Origin: Bacteroidales bacterium
GTDB lineage: Bacteria > Bacteroidota > Bacteroidia > Bacteroidales > PUMT01
Direction of reading: 5' to 3'
Assembly: GCA_007125955.1 (NCBI GenBank)
Contig: SLCF01000115.1
Span: 1-56,928 of the forward strand
DNA: 56,928 bases
Shown here piece by piece: positions 9,097 to 17,633 of the stretch. Each line of letters opens with the position of its first letter. The stretch's first letter is position 1. Position numbers and translations under genes: made by a program. The notes beneath the pieces are model-generated. The model had not been told where the DNA came from and made no database searches. It was given only the letters and a program-made list of their open reading frames with translations.

Positions 9097-9136
9097 TTAT
9101 CAACACCCCCCTTTGTTGACAGGGGGGTGTTGATAA
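9097..9136. repeat. Perfect 15-bp inverted repeat upstream of glnN
   Basis: TTATCAACACCCCCC (9097-9111) and GGGGGGTGTTGATAA (9122-9136) are exact reverse complements around a 10-base loop, with A-tracts on both flanks. On the plus strand there is no T-run after the stem. On the minus strand the hairpin is followed by six T, so it could terminate antisense transcription from glnN. It lies about 60 bases upstream of the glnN -7 box, where an operator could also sit. Confidence 0.75.
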
Positions 9137-9197
9137 AAAAAGCACATTTTTTAATAAATACATTAAAAAATATAGGGGGTATCTGTTTTAATAAGTT

Positions 9198-9205
9198 TAC
9201 TTTTG
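9198..9205 (+). promoter_or_regulatory. Candidate -7 box of glnN
   Basis: TACTTTTG matches the Bacteroidota consensus TAnnTTTG and lies 26 bases before the glnN ATG. The position expected for -33 is G-rich, so the promoter may depend on an activator. Confidence 0.5.
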
Positions 9206-9231
9206 AGTTTTAACTATAAAAAAAAACAGAT

Positions 9232-11424
9232 ATGGGAGTTATAAGATTCAAAGCACTGGATGAAGCTCTTTCCCGCAACCCGGTTGAAGTAAAGCTTCCT
9301 TCCGTAAAAACATCCGAATATTTTGGTGTAAATGTCTTCGATTGCAGGAAGATGCAGGAATATCTTTCCCTTGAGGCATACAAGTGTGTAACCGATTCGA
9401 TTTACAAGGGCACCAAGCTTGACAGGAAAGTGGCAAACCAGATAGCTTCCGGAATGAAAGCCTGGGCAATTGAAAGGGGTGCAACACACTACACTCACTG
9501 GTTTCACCCGTTAACCGGGACTACTGCAGAAAAGCACGATGCCTTTTTTGAATCATATCAGGGCACGGGCGTTATTGAAAACTTTCACGGCGGGAAGCTG
9601 GTTCAACAGGAACCCGATGCATCGAGCTTTCCAAGCGGAGGAATGCGGAATACTTTCGAAGCAAGGGGGTATACTGCATGGGACCCTTCTTCGCCCGCAT
9701 TCGTGATGGAAAACACCCTTTGCATTCCTTCGGTTTTCGTTTCATTCAAGGGGGATTCACTGGATTACAAGACACCTTTGATGAAATCCCTTGCAAATCT
9801 TGACGGCGCTGCTGTTGAAGTATGCAATCTGTTTGACAGGAACGTGGAACGGGTCAATGTAACCCTTGGTTGCGAACAGGAGTACTTCCTTGTAGATACG
9901 GCGTTGTACAATGCCCGGCCGGACTTGAAACTTACAGAGAGAACTCTGATGGGGCACTCATCTGCAAAAGACCAGCAGTTGGCAGACCACTATTTCGGCT
10001 CTATCCCGTTAAGAGTTGCTTCGTATATGAGGGATTTCGAGGTCGAGGCCTACAAACTTGGTATTCCGGTAAAAACCCGTCATAATGAAGTTGCACCCAA
10101 TCAGTATGAATGCGCCCCGGTTTTTGAAGAGGCCAACCTGGCAGTTGATCACAACCAGCTGCTTATGACATTAATGAAAAAGGTAGCCCAGCGTCACAAT
10201 TTCCAGTTGTTGTTGCACGAAAAACCGTACAAGGGCATCAATGGTTCCGGTAAGCACTGCAACTGGTCAATGGTGTCCGATACAGGTGTAAACCTTCTTT
10301 CGCCCGGAAAGACACCAAAAAATAATCTTCTGTTCATTACTTTTTTGGTGAATATTATGAAAAGCGTTTATGACAACCAGGACTTACTGAGAGCAAGTAT
10401 TATTTCGCTCGGGAATGAGGAGAGGCTGGGGGCTGATGAGGCACCACCCTCAATAATGTCGGTTTTTCTCGGGGATCAAATGAACTCAATTCTTGATGAG
10501 ATAGAAAACCGTGTTACTGAGCATAAGATGACCCCTGATATGAAAGCTGAACTTAAACTGGATGTGGGAAAGATCCCCGAACTGCTGCCGGACAACACCG
10601 ACCGCAACCGCACTTCACCGTTTGCATTCACAGGCAACCGCTTTGAATTCAGGGCGGTAGGCTCATCTGCAAATGTTTCTGCCCCGTTAATTGTTCTTAA
10701 CACAATTGTAGCGGATCAGCTTAAAAGGTTCAAAAAAGATGTTGACAAAGTAATTGATACAAAAAACCGCAAAAAGGATGAGGCGATATTCCAGGTATTA
10801 AAAGATCTGATAGCCCGCTCAAAAAATATCAGGTTTGACGGCGACGGCTACTCCCGTGAATGGGAAGAGGAGGCAAAAAGAAGGGGACTTAGTAACATAA
10901 AGGATTCGCTTTCTGCATTGGAAGCAATTGTGAGCAGGCAGGTAAAAAAGCTCTTTATACAGAACAGGGTGTTGTCTGAAAGGGAGCTGGAGGCACGCTA
11001 CGGTATTAACCTGGAGAAGTACACAAAAAAAATACAGATCGAAGCCAGGGTGCTGGGTGATCTTTCGGTCAACCATATATTACCTACAGTCTATCGTTAC
11101 CAGAATATTCTGATTGAAAATGTAAAAGGACTGAAGGAGTTGTTCCCTGGGGATGAATACAGCAGATTGGCAGCACAGCAGATAGAAACGATAAAGGAGA
11201 TATCCGAAAGGGCATCGATTGTCAAAAGCGAGGTTGATGACATGATTGAAGAGAGGAAAAAGGCCAATATAATTAAAGATCCCATGGAAAAAGCCAGGAA
11301 TTACTCAAGGAATGTGAAACCCTACCTTAACTCCATTCGTTATCAGATTGACCATCTTGAGCTTATTGTTGATGATGGCATATGGCCTTTGCCAAAATAC
11401 CGGGAGCTATTGTTTACAAAATGA
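9232..11424 (+). CDS. glnN: Glutamine synthetase type III
   Basis: Makes glutamine from glutamate, ammonia and ATP in the cytoplasm. At 730 residues it has the long GSIII form typical of Bacteroidota, not the 450-residue GSI form. Family motifs include HWFHPLTG near residue 90, the metal/glutamate-binding segment EVAPNQYECAP near 285, GSGKHCNWS at 338-346 and the extended helical C-terminal region after about 500. The gene stands alone: a strong terminator and a perfect inverted repeat lie upstream, and 300 non-coding bases follow. Nitrogen-dependent control is likely from family knowledge, but no operator consensus is known to me for this site. Confidence 0.97.
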   Translation: MGVIRFKALDEALSRNPVEVKLPSVKTSEYFGVNVFDCRKMQEYLSLEAYKCVTDSIYKGTKLDRKVANQIASGMKAWAIERGATHYTHWFHPLTGTTAEKHDAFFESYQGTGVIENFHGGKLVQQEPDASSFPSGGMRNTFEARGYTAWDPSSPAFVMENTLCIPSVFVSFKGDSLDYKTPLMKSLANLDGAAVEVCNLFDRNVERVNVTLGCEQEYFLVDTALYNARPDLKLTERTLMGHSSAKDQQLADHYFGSIPLRVASYMRDFEVEAYKLGIPVKTRHNEVAPNQYECAPVFEEANLAVDHNQLLMTLMKKVAQRHNFQLLLHEKPYKGINGSGKHCNWSMVSDTGVNLLSPGKTPKNNLLFITFLVNIMKSVYDNQDLLRASIISLGNEERLGADEAPPSIMSVFLGDQMNSILDEIENRVTEHKMTPDMKAELKLDVGKIPELLPDNTDRNRTSPFAFTGNRFEFRAVGSSANVSAPLIVLNTIVADQLKRFKKDVDKVIDTKNRKKDEAIFQVLKDLIARSKNIRFDGDGYSREWEEEAKRRGLSNIKDSLSALEAIVSRQVKKLFIQNRVLSERELEARYGINLEKYTKKIQIEARVLGDLSVNHILPTVYRYQNILIENVKGLKELFPGDEYSRLAAQQIETIKEISERASIVKSEVDDMIEERKKANIIKDPMEKARNYSRNVKPYLNSIRYQIDHLELIVDDGIWPLPKYRELLFTK

Positions 11425-11728
11425 TGTGAACAATATTTATGTGTCCAGTTATGTAATGTGCTGCAATCTCTCGAATACATGTGGTTTAAAAAAAACTTAT
11501 GCAGGGATATTCATCCCGGATATATACCCGGGAAAAAATATTTAATTCAACAATACCGTTTTCAGTAAAATTATTATAATTTTTTTATCCTTATGTGTGT
11601 TTTAAGATCAAAAAAATTGACTTTGTCGATTTTCCATGCATTTAGAAGAGCATTTTGGAAGTTTTTATTATATGGAAAATTCATGTAAATTTACGATTTG
11701 CAACAAGCTGATCAATTATATTTACAAA
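11425..11728. other. Intergenic region with two overlapping hairpins
   Basis: This holds the 3' flank of glnN and the leader of the PorE-like gene. GGGAT 11504-11508 can pair with ATCCC 11513-11517, and TCCCGG 11514-11519 with CCGGGA 11528-11533. The two stems share bases, so only one can form at a time. Neither is followed by a T-run. The sequence near the OmpA-family start is AT-rich, with no exact TAnnTTTG box. Confidence 0.5.
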
Positions 11729-13705
11729 ATGAGAATCACTACTCTTTCGGTTTGTCTTGTTTTATTTATATTATCCACATCTGTTCTCAACGCCCAGTCA
11801 AGGCGTATTGAAAGGGCAAACCAGGCGTATGAAGAAGGCGAATACAACAGAGCTGTAGAGTTGCTGAGGGAGGCATATTCATCGGTCAATGATTTTGAGC
11901 TCAGATCGGAAATGATATTCCGGATAGCCAGAAGCTATTATAAACTGAGGAATCCCCGGCAGGCTGAGATGTGGTTCGGTCATGCCGTTAACAGGAACTA
12001 TCCCGATCCGCTTGTGCACCTCTATTACGGCGAAGTTTTGAAAATGAACGAAAAGTATGATGAAGCGCTTGAGCAATTCGAAATTTTCAGTGAGCTTGTT
12101 CCTGACGACCCGAGAGGGCCTAACGGAATAGAATCCTGCACTCTTGCAATAGAATGGATGGATAATCCCACACCTTATGTTATTGAGGATATGAAATTCT
12201 TCAATTCCCGTTACCGCGATTACAGTCCGGCTTTTGCAAAAGAAGATTATTCAGTTGTTTATTTTACCTCAACAAGAGAAAATGACATATCAGACGATAT
12301 ACATGGAGTAACCGGTGAATATTTCTCCAATATATTTGAAACACGGCGTGACCGCCAGGGAAGATGGAGTGATCCGGCACCCCTGGACGGTAATATCAAT
12401 AGCCGTTTTGACGAAGGGACTCCTTCTTTTAGCGGAGATTATACTGCAATGTATTTTACAAGCTGCAGAGTTACAAGGGAAGTCTCCGGCTGCCAGATCT
12501 TTGTTACAAACCGCAGGAGGGACAGATGGGAACGCCCAGGCAGGCTCGAACTTACTGATGACACCCTTATTGCAGCCCATCCTGCAGTTTCACCCAATGA
12601 GCTGACTCTTTATTTTGTATCGGATATGCCCGGGAGTTACGGGGAAAAGGATATATGGAAAGTTACCCGCCGTTCTGTGCAAGATTCCTGGGGAGAACCG
12701 GAAAATCTCGGACCGGAGATCAACACAACCGGAAATGAGGTTTTTCCATTTGTTCACCCTGACGGTACAATCTATTTCTCCTCTGACGGACATCCCGGAA
12801 TGGGTGGCCTTGATATTTTCAAGGCCACAAAAAACGGAGATGGGAGCTGGAATGTCCGAAACATGGGATATCCTGTAAATTCACCAGCAGATGATTTTGG
12901 GATTGTTTTTGAAAAAGATACTGAGAGGGGGTTTTTTACCTCCAACCGCGGAAGGATGAATATTGACAATATCTATTCGTTTCACCTTCCCCCTGTTGTG
13001 TTAAATGCAGGAGGGGTTGTAACCGACAGGGATTCAGGTGAGCCCCTCCCGGGTTCGGTTGTTACAATGGTCGGGAGTGACGGAACAATAATGGAAATGG
13101 ATACGGGTGATAATGCCCGCTTTCGTTTCACAATGCTTCGCCCCGATGTGGAATATATTTTTCTTGCATCACAGGATGGTTATCTGACCGAAAGGGTTTC
13201 TGTTTCAACTGCAGGACTGGAGCGAAGCCGGGAATTTGAAGTGAATATAGCTATACAGTCTTATGAAAAACCGATTGAGCTGCCAAACATCTTTTACGAT
13301 TTTGCGATGTGGGATCTGAGACCCGAATCGAAAGAGGCTCTTGACAGACTTGTTCAGACCCTCAAAAACAACCCCAATATAGTTATTGAACTTGCTTCCC
13401 ATACAGATTCGCGCGGCGGCAGGGAATTCAACCTGGAACTGTCACAGAAAAGGGCACAGTCGGTTGTAAATTACCTGATTGAAAATGGTATTTCGCCCGA
13501 CAGGCTGGTGGCAAAAGGGTACGCTGATTCCAGTCCAAAGGTTGTGGATGAGGAGATTTCATCCGAACACTCTTTCCTGCCTGAAGGACAGCCACTTACC
13601 GAAGAGTTTATCAATACACTTCCAACCGAGGAGCAAAGGGAAGCAGCACATCAGATTAACAGGCGCACGGAATTCAGTGTTATACGGGACGATTACGGAG
13701 AGTAA
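11729..13705 (+). CDS. PorE-like envelope protein: TPR, PD40 propeller, CRD and OmpA domains
   Basis: Predicted secreted outer-membrane-associated protein anchored to peptidoglycan. Residues 1-23 are a signal peptide ending at NAQS; TPR-like repeats span about 28-135. Five PD40/WD40-like blades follow at about 150-420 (recurring F..D.....YFTS and S..G...DI patterns). A carboxypeptidase-regulatory-like fold lies near 425-510, starting GGVVTDRDSG. The C-terminal OmpA domain is about 520-658, with SHTDSRGG and NRRTEF carrying the peptidoglycan-contacting Asp and Arg. This order is that of PorE, a periplasmic component of the type IX secretion system; Bacteroidota also have paralogues of this architecture, so the T9SS role is unproven. 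ATG 11729 is chosen because the signal peptide starts there. No other por genes are adjacent. Confidence 0.85.
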   Translation: MRITTLSVCLVLFILSTSVLNAQSRRIERANQAYEEGEYNRAVELLREAYSSVNDFELRSEMIFRIARSYYKLRNPRQAEMWFGHAVNRNYPDPLVHLYYGEVLKMNEKYDEALEQFEIFSELVPDDPRGPNGIESCTLAIEWMDNPTPYVIEDMKFFNSRYRDYSPAFAKEDYSVVYFTSTRENDISDDIHGVTGEYFSNIFETRRDRQGRWSDPAPLDGNINSRFDEGTPSFSGDYTAMYFTSCRVTREVSGCQIFVTNRRRDRWERPGRLELTDDTLIAAHPAVSPNELTLYFVSDMPGSYGEKDIWKVTRRSVQDSWGEPENLGPEINTTGNEVFPFVHPDGTIYFSSDGHPGMGGLDIFKATKNGDGSWNVRNMGYPVNSPADDFGIVFEKDTERGFFTSNRGRMNIDNIYSFHLPPVVLNAGGVVTDRDSGEPLPGSVVTMVGSDGTIMEMDTGDNARFRFTMLRPDVEYIFLASQDGYLTERVSVSTAGLERSREFEVNIAIQSYEKPIELPNIFYDFAMWDLRPESKEALDRLVQTLKNNPNIVIELASHTDSRGGREFNLELSQKRAQSVVNYLIENGISPDRLVAKGYADSSPKVVDEEISSEHSFLPEGQPLTEEFINTLPTEEQREAAHQINRRTEFSVIRDDYGE

Positions 13706-13771
13706 TACGTCTGCTGTTGCGGCAAAGCAATAAAAGTCAGGTGGCCGCCAATTCCCTTTTTCAGATAAAAA

Positions 13772-13805
13772 CCCTCGCCCCCGGGGGTGGGCTCACCCAC
13801 TTTTC
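13772..13805. terminator. Bidirectional terminator between convergent genes
   Basis: GTGGG-CTCA-CCCAC at 13787-13800, followed by TTTTCT, can end plus-strand transcription of the OmpA-family gene. On the minus strand, CCCACCCCCGGGGGCGAGGG followed by TTTTT can end the polyamine operon. The element fills the gap between two converging genes. Confidence 0.6.
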
Positions 13806-14860
13806 TAAAGGGGCTGTTTTCCTTCTTCCGTCATCACCTTATCGAGGAACAATGACCACTCTTTCCTGCTTCTCCTTTTCCAGTCTCCTTTATGATAGAC
13901 GTAACTCCCGATCAGAGGGAGCACTGAAGTAGCTTCTGCATAGACCATTTGTTCGTAAACTGTGTCAACCTTACCCCATGATGCAGCTTCCCTGAGAGTT
14001 GATCCCGAGCATGCACCGTCCCGTTCGTCGGCTACTGTTAACTGGATTGCATATTCATGCATTGGTACTTCCTTTCCGAGGATCTCGGCACAAACAACTG
14101 TGTCCTGGGTGAAGTTTTTGGGCACACCCCCGCCTATCATGAATAATCCCGTAGTTTTTGCAGCCATCTTTATCTTTGTAAGCTCAAGAAAGTCTTTTAT
14201 GGAATCGATTGCTATGTGTTTTCCGGGACAGTCCCATTGATGTTTTACAAGTCCGAACCCTGCACTGCTGTCTGTAAAAGCAGGACAGAAAACCGGGACA
14301 TTGTTTTCAAAGGCCGCCTGCACAAGCGATTCTTTTTTAACTGCATTTACTGTAAGGTAACGCCCCATTTCCCTTATGAATTCGCGTGATGAATAGGCGC
14401 GTGGCTCCAGCGAATTTGCAATTTCCCCGATGGTCATATCACAAACCTGCAGCTCCTCTTCATCTATATAGGTATCGTAAATACGGTCAATATATAGTTC
14501 CCTCAGCTTCTTGTCATCAACATGGGGAGAACCTTTGTAGTGTCTGAAACCCATGGCTTCAAAGAAATCCATATCAACTATTGAAGCACCTGAAGCTACC
14601 ACTACATCAATCATGTTGCATTTCAGCATATCAACGTAAACCTGCATACACCCCCCTGCACTGGTGCTTCCTGCAAGGGTAAGTATAACAGTGCAGTCGT
14701 TATTATTGATCATTCTGTTGAATATGTCAGCTGCATTTGCAGTGTCACGTGAAGTGAATGACATATCTCGCATGGAATCCACTATGGCAGTGGAATCGAA
14801 CGATTTGATATCGATATGTCTGACCGGCTCTTTTAAAAAATCTTTTTTTTTCATCTTCAT
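13805..14860 (-). CDS. Deoxyhypusine-synthase-like protein, candidate homospermidine synthase
   Basis: A 351-residue member of the deoxyhypusine synthase fold. Bacteria lack eIF5A, so the enzyme must transfer its aminobutyl group to another acceptor. A DHS homologue in Anabaena is known to be needed for homospermidine formation, which makes that the best guess. The NAD-binding segments TLAGSTSAGG (61-70) and ASGASIVD, FTDSSAGFGL near 195 and IGGGVPKNF near 242 are present. The catalytic lysine expected in the WGK motif is retained at K297. It is the third gene of a minus-strand set with arginine decarboxylase and agmatinase, which supply putrescine. Product identity (homospermidine or another polyamine) is inference. 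Confidence 0.85.
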   Translation of the reverse strand: MKMKKKDFLKEPVRHIDIKSFDSTAIVDSMRDMSFTSRDTANAADIFNRMINNNDCTVILTLAGSTSAGGCMQVYVDMLKCNMIDVVVASGASIVDMDFFEAMGFRHYKGSPHVDDKKLRELYIDRIYDTYIDEEELQVCDMTIGEIANSLEPRAYSSREFIREMGRYLTVNAVKKESLVQAAFENNVPVFCPAFTDSSAGFGLVKHQWDCPGKHIAIDSIKDFLELTKIKMAAKTTGLFMIGGGVPKNFTQDTVVCAEILGKEVPMHEYAIQLTVADERDGACSGSTLREAASWGKVDTVYEQMVYAEATSVLPLIGSYVYHKGDWKRRSRKEWSLFLDKVMTEEGKQPL

Positions 14861-14910
14861 CTTTTTTTATGGTACTGATGTATAAGTATCCCGGGTAAAA
14901 TTTATATATA

Positions 14911-15765
14911 TTATTTGTGTGCAGATATCATACTCAATATGCGGTATATAAGTTTTGCAGCGAGAAAATCGGGTGATTTGTTGATATTATTGGGACAAAG
15001 CTCAACAACATCAAATCCTACAACATTTCTGGAAGAGATTACCTTTTCAAGAAAGCCGGTGCAACTGTACCAGTCTATCCCTCCCGGTTCAGGAGTTCCG
15101 GTTGAAGGCATTACAGAGGTATCGAATACATCCAGGTCAACTGTAATGTAAACGTTTTCAGTCAGTTTGTCCGTAGCTTTTTTCATCCACTTGTCGTCCT
15201 TTATGATTTCATGGGCGAAAAAAATTCTCTCCCTTTCTAAATATTGAGTTTCACTTTTGTCCATAGATCTGATTCCTACCTGTACAACGGGGCACAATTC
15301 CCTTGCCCTTGCCATAACACATCCGTGGTTGTATTCTGATCCCTTGTTAAAGGGCCGGAGGTCGGAGTGGGCGTCAAGCTGTAAAACGGAGAGGTTTTGA
15401 AAATGTTCTGCAAAAGCTTTGATGCTTCCTATCGAAACAGAATGTTCCCCTCCGGTAACAACCGGGAGTTTTCCCGCTTCAAGGTGTTTTCTTACCTCTC
15501 TGTAAACAGCATTTACCATTTTTGCGGGAGTTTCTTTTTCAGTTACAGGCGGTGCAGTGTATATTCCCTTCAAATAGACTTCGCTGCCGGTTTCAATGTC
15601 GTATAGCTCCATATTGCATGAGGCTTCCAGAATTGCTGCAGGTCCTTTGTCTGCACCCTTCATCCAGGTGCTGGTTCCGTCATACGGAACAGGGATAATT
15701 ACAAACGAGGAATTTTCTTCTCCGGAATACTTTTCGGGCAGATCACCGTAGTTAATATTGTACAT
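14911..15765 (-). CDS. speB: Agmatinase (ureohydrolase family)
   Basis: Predicted to hydrolyse agmatine to putrescine and urea with two manganese ions. The metal ligands of the ureohydrolase fold are visible: H108 in GGEHS, D131/H133/D135 in LDAHSDLR, and D210/D212 in TVDLDVFD. Substrate-side TGTPEPGG follows. At 284 residues it fits agmatinase rather than the longer arginases. It lies 39 bases downstream of the arginine decarboxylase gene and 50 bases before the DHS-like gene on the same strand, which supports the agmatinase assignment and one polyamine transcript. Confidence 0.93.
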   Translation of the reverse strand: MYNINYGDLPEKYSGEENSSFVIIPVPYDGTSTWMKGADKGPAAILEASCNMELYDIETGSEVYLKGIYTAPPVTEKETPAKMVNAVYREVRKHLEAGKLPVVTGGEHSVSIGSIKAFAEHFQNLSVLQLDAHSDLRPFNKGSEYNHGCVMARARELCPVVQVGIRSMDKSETQYLERERIFFAHEIIKDDKWMKKATDKLTENVYITVDLDVFDTSVMPSTGTPEPGGIDWYSCTGFLEKVISSRNVVGFDVVELCPNNINKSPDFLAAKLIYRILSMISAHK

Positions 15766-15804
15766 TTTATTCCGATTTAAATGGTAAATTTCCGAAAATG
15801 CAGC

Positions 15805-17196
15805 TTAATACCCAAGTATTTTAAGCATGGATTTGTGGCTCTGCTCTTTCGCGAAAAGCTTGGTTATCACCTCACCCTCCTCATCGCGGTCAATTATAAT
15901 ATGTTTGGGAGCGGGTATAAGGCAATGCTGAATTCCGCCGTAACCACCTATTGATTCCTGGTACGCCCCTGTGTGGAACAGGCCTATATACTGAGTATCA
16001 CCTTCCTTGATCTTAGGCAGGAAAACCGCATTGGCATGGGCTTCGGAATTATAGTAATCCTCACTGTCGCAAGTTAATCCTCCAAGAAAGACCCTTTCAT
16101 ATTCGCCATTCCAGTTGTTTATTGCCAGCAAAATGAAACGTTTGTTTAAAGCCCATGTGTCGGGAAGGGTTGTCATAAAAGAGCTGTCTATCATATTCCA
16201 TGCTTCCCTGTCATTCTGCTTTTTTTGGCCCAGCACCGAGAAAAGGACAGCGTTGCTTTCCCCAACTGTATACGATCCGAATTCAGTGAACAGATCAGGT
16301 TCCGGCGTATCATTGTTTTCACATATATATTTTATCTGTGAAACGATCTCTTCGGTCATATATTCATAATCATAATCAAACGACAATGAGTTTTTAATCG
16401 GGAACCCGCCTCCAATATTCAGGGAGTCGAGTTCGGGACATATCTTTTTCAGTTCACAATATACATTAACACATTTTGAGAGTTCGTTCCAGTAATAGGC
16501 GGTATCTGATATTCCTGTATTTATGAAAAAATGCAGCATTTTAAGCTCGATATTGGGATTGGACTTGATTTTTTCCTTATAAAACGGGATAATATCGTTA
16601 TAACGAATCCCGAGTCTCGATGTATAAAAATCAAATTTTGGCTCTTCTTCTGCCGCTATTCGTATTCCGGCCTTGAATTTTTTGTTGGTCAGATTGTTCA
16701 GCTGGTCAACCTCCGTTTTATTGTCAAGCACCGGGATAGTATTGATAAACCCGTTGTTTATAAGATTCGCAATATTTTCAACATATTGAGGCCGTTTGAA
16801 GCCGTTGCATATTATAAAAATATCCTTGTTCAGCTTTCCGGTATTGTAAAGCTCTTCAACAATATTGAGGTCAAATGCTGATGAGGTTTCAAGGTGGACA
16901 TCGTTTTTCAGTACCTCTTCCATTACAAATGAGAAGTGATTGCTTTTGGTGCAGTAACTGTAATAGTATTCACCATTATAATCCGCCCTGGCAATAGCTA
17001 CATTGAACCATTTTTTTGATTTCTGGATTTGTGTGTTGATTTTAGGCAGATAGGTTATCTTCAAAGGCGTTCCGTACTGCTTGATTATATCCGTCAGGCA
17101 GATGTCATGGAAGTAAAGCTCATTGTCTTCTACCCTGAATTCCTCTTGCGGAAAGTCAAAAGTCTGCTCAATCAGGTCGATGTACTTGTTCTTCAT
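15805..17196 (-). CDS. Arginine decarboxylase, alanine-racemase-fold type
   Basis: Predicted PLP enzyme converting arginine to agmatine. It is 463 residues, much shorter than E. coli SpeA, as in many Bacteroidota. The PLP lysine is K84 in YCTKSNH, the glycine-rich phosphate-binding segment reads NIGGGFP, and the active-site cysteine motif is GLTCDSED near the C-terminal beta domain. ATG 17196 is chosen because a longer frame adds a hydrophobic stretch unlike the family. It heads the operon with agmatinase and the DHS-like gene, which gives the route arginine, agmatine, putrescine and then a larger polyamine. Substrate assignment relies partly on this context. Confidence 0.88.
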   Translation of the reverse strand: MKNKYIDLIEQTFDFPQEEFRVEDNELYFHDICLTDIIKQYGTPLKITYLPKINTQIQKSKKWFNVAIARADYNGEYYYSYCTKSNHFSFVMEEVLKNDVHLETSSAFDLNIVEELYNTGKLNKDIFIICNGFKRPQYVENIANLINNGFINTIPVLDNKTEVDQLNNLTNKKFKAGIRIAAEEEPKFDFYTSRLGIRYNDIIPFYKEKIKSNPNIELKMLHFFINTGISDTAYYWNELSKCVNVYCELKKICPELDSLNIGGGFPIKNSLSFDYDYEYMTEEIVSQIKYICENNDTPEPDLFTEFGSYTVGESNAVLFSVLGQKKQNDREAWNMIDSSFMTTLPDTWALNKRFILLAINNWNGEYERVFLGGLTCDSEDYYNSEAHANAVFLPKIKEGDTQYIGLFHTGAYQESIGGYGGIQHCLIPAPKHIIIDRDEEGEVITKLFAKEQSHKSMLKILGY

Positions 17197-17633
17197 CTTA
17201 TTTAGTTTTATAGGTAAAAAATGTTGTACAAATAAAAGTAAAATAGATAAATAATACAATAAAAACAGAAGTAATAAAGATAAATTGCATAAAAAAGGTC
17301 AAGATAACTGAACTAAATGATTGTTTTTTTTTTATTGAGAAACGACGAATAACGCAAAGAACAAAAAATCAGAAACATAAGAAATTTGCTTCAACGATTT
17401 TAAATAATTATTATTTATTAATAAATAAATCCGGTTTAGATGGAATGTCAAAAAATAAGCAAACTAAATTATATAGATTTGCAAAAAATTAGACAAGTAG
17501 AGTGTATTAATGGGTGTTTTAATTTTTTATTATGCAATAATTGAGATTAGCATGCTTAAAGGGGTTGTTTTTTTGATGTGAGGGAAATAGATTAAATTTG
17601 TAAAGTTTTTTATAAGATGTAAAAGAACTGAAG
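17197..17633. other. AT-rich divergent control region
   Basis: This lies between the divergent polyamine operon and the GNAT-nitrilase gene. It is very AT-rich with A/T runs. There are two exact plus-strand -7 boxes (17474-17481 and 17593-17600); I found no exact minus-strand TAnnTTTG box. There are no coding frames of note. Confidence 0.55.
17570..17600 (+). promoter_or_regulatory. Candidate promoter of the GNAT-nitrilase/purM operon
   Basis: TAAATTTG at 17593-17600 is an exact -7 match. TTTT at 17570-17573 gives 19-base spacing, and TTTG at 17572-17575 gives 17. The gene begins 34 bases downstream. A second TAGATTTG at 17474-17481 could be an alternative start site. Confidence 0.6.

Noticed and set aside
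13805-14860. Loss of the catalytic lysine in the DHS-like protein
   Set aside because: I first compared the wrong lysine near VYADAS; counting back along the human enzyme places the catalytic lysine in WGK, which is conserved here as K297.
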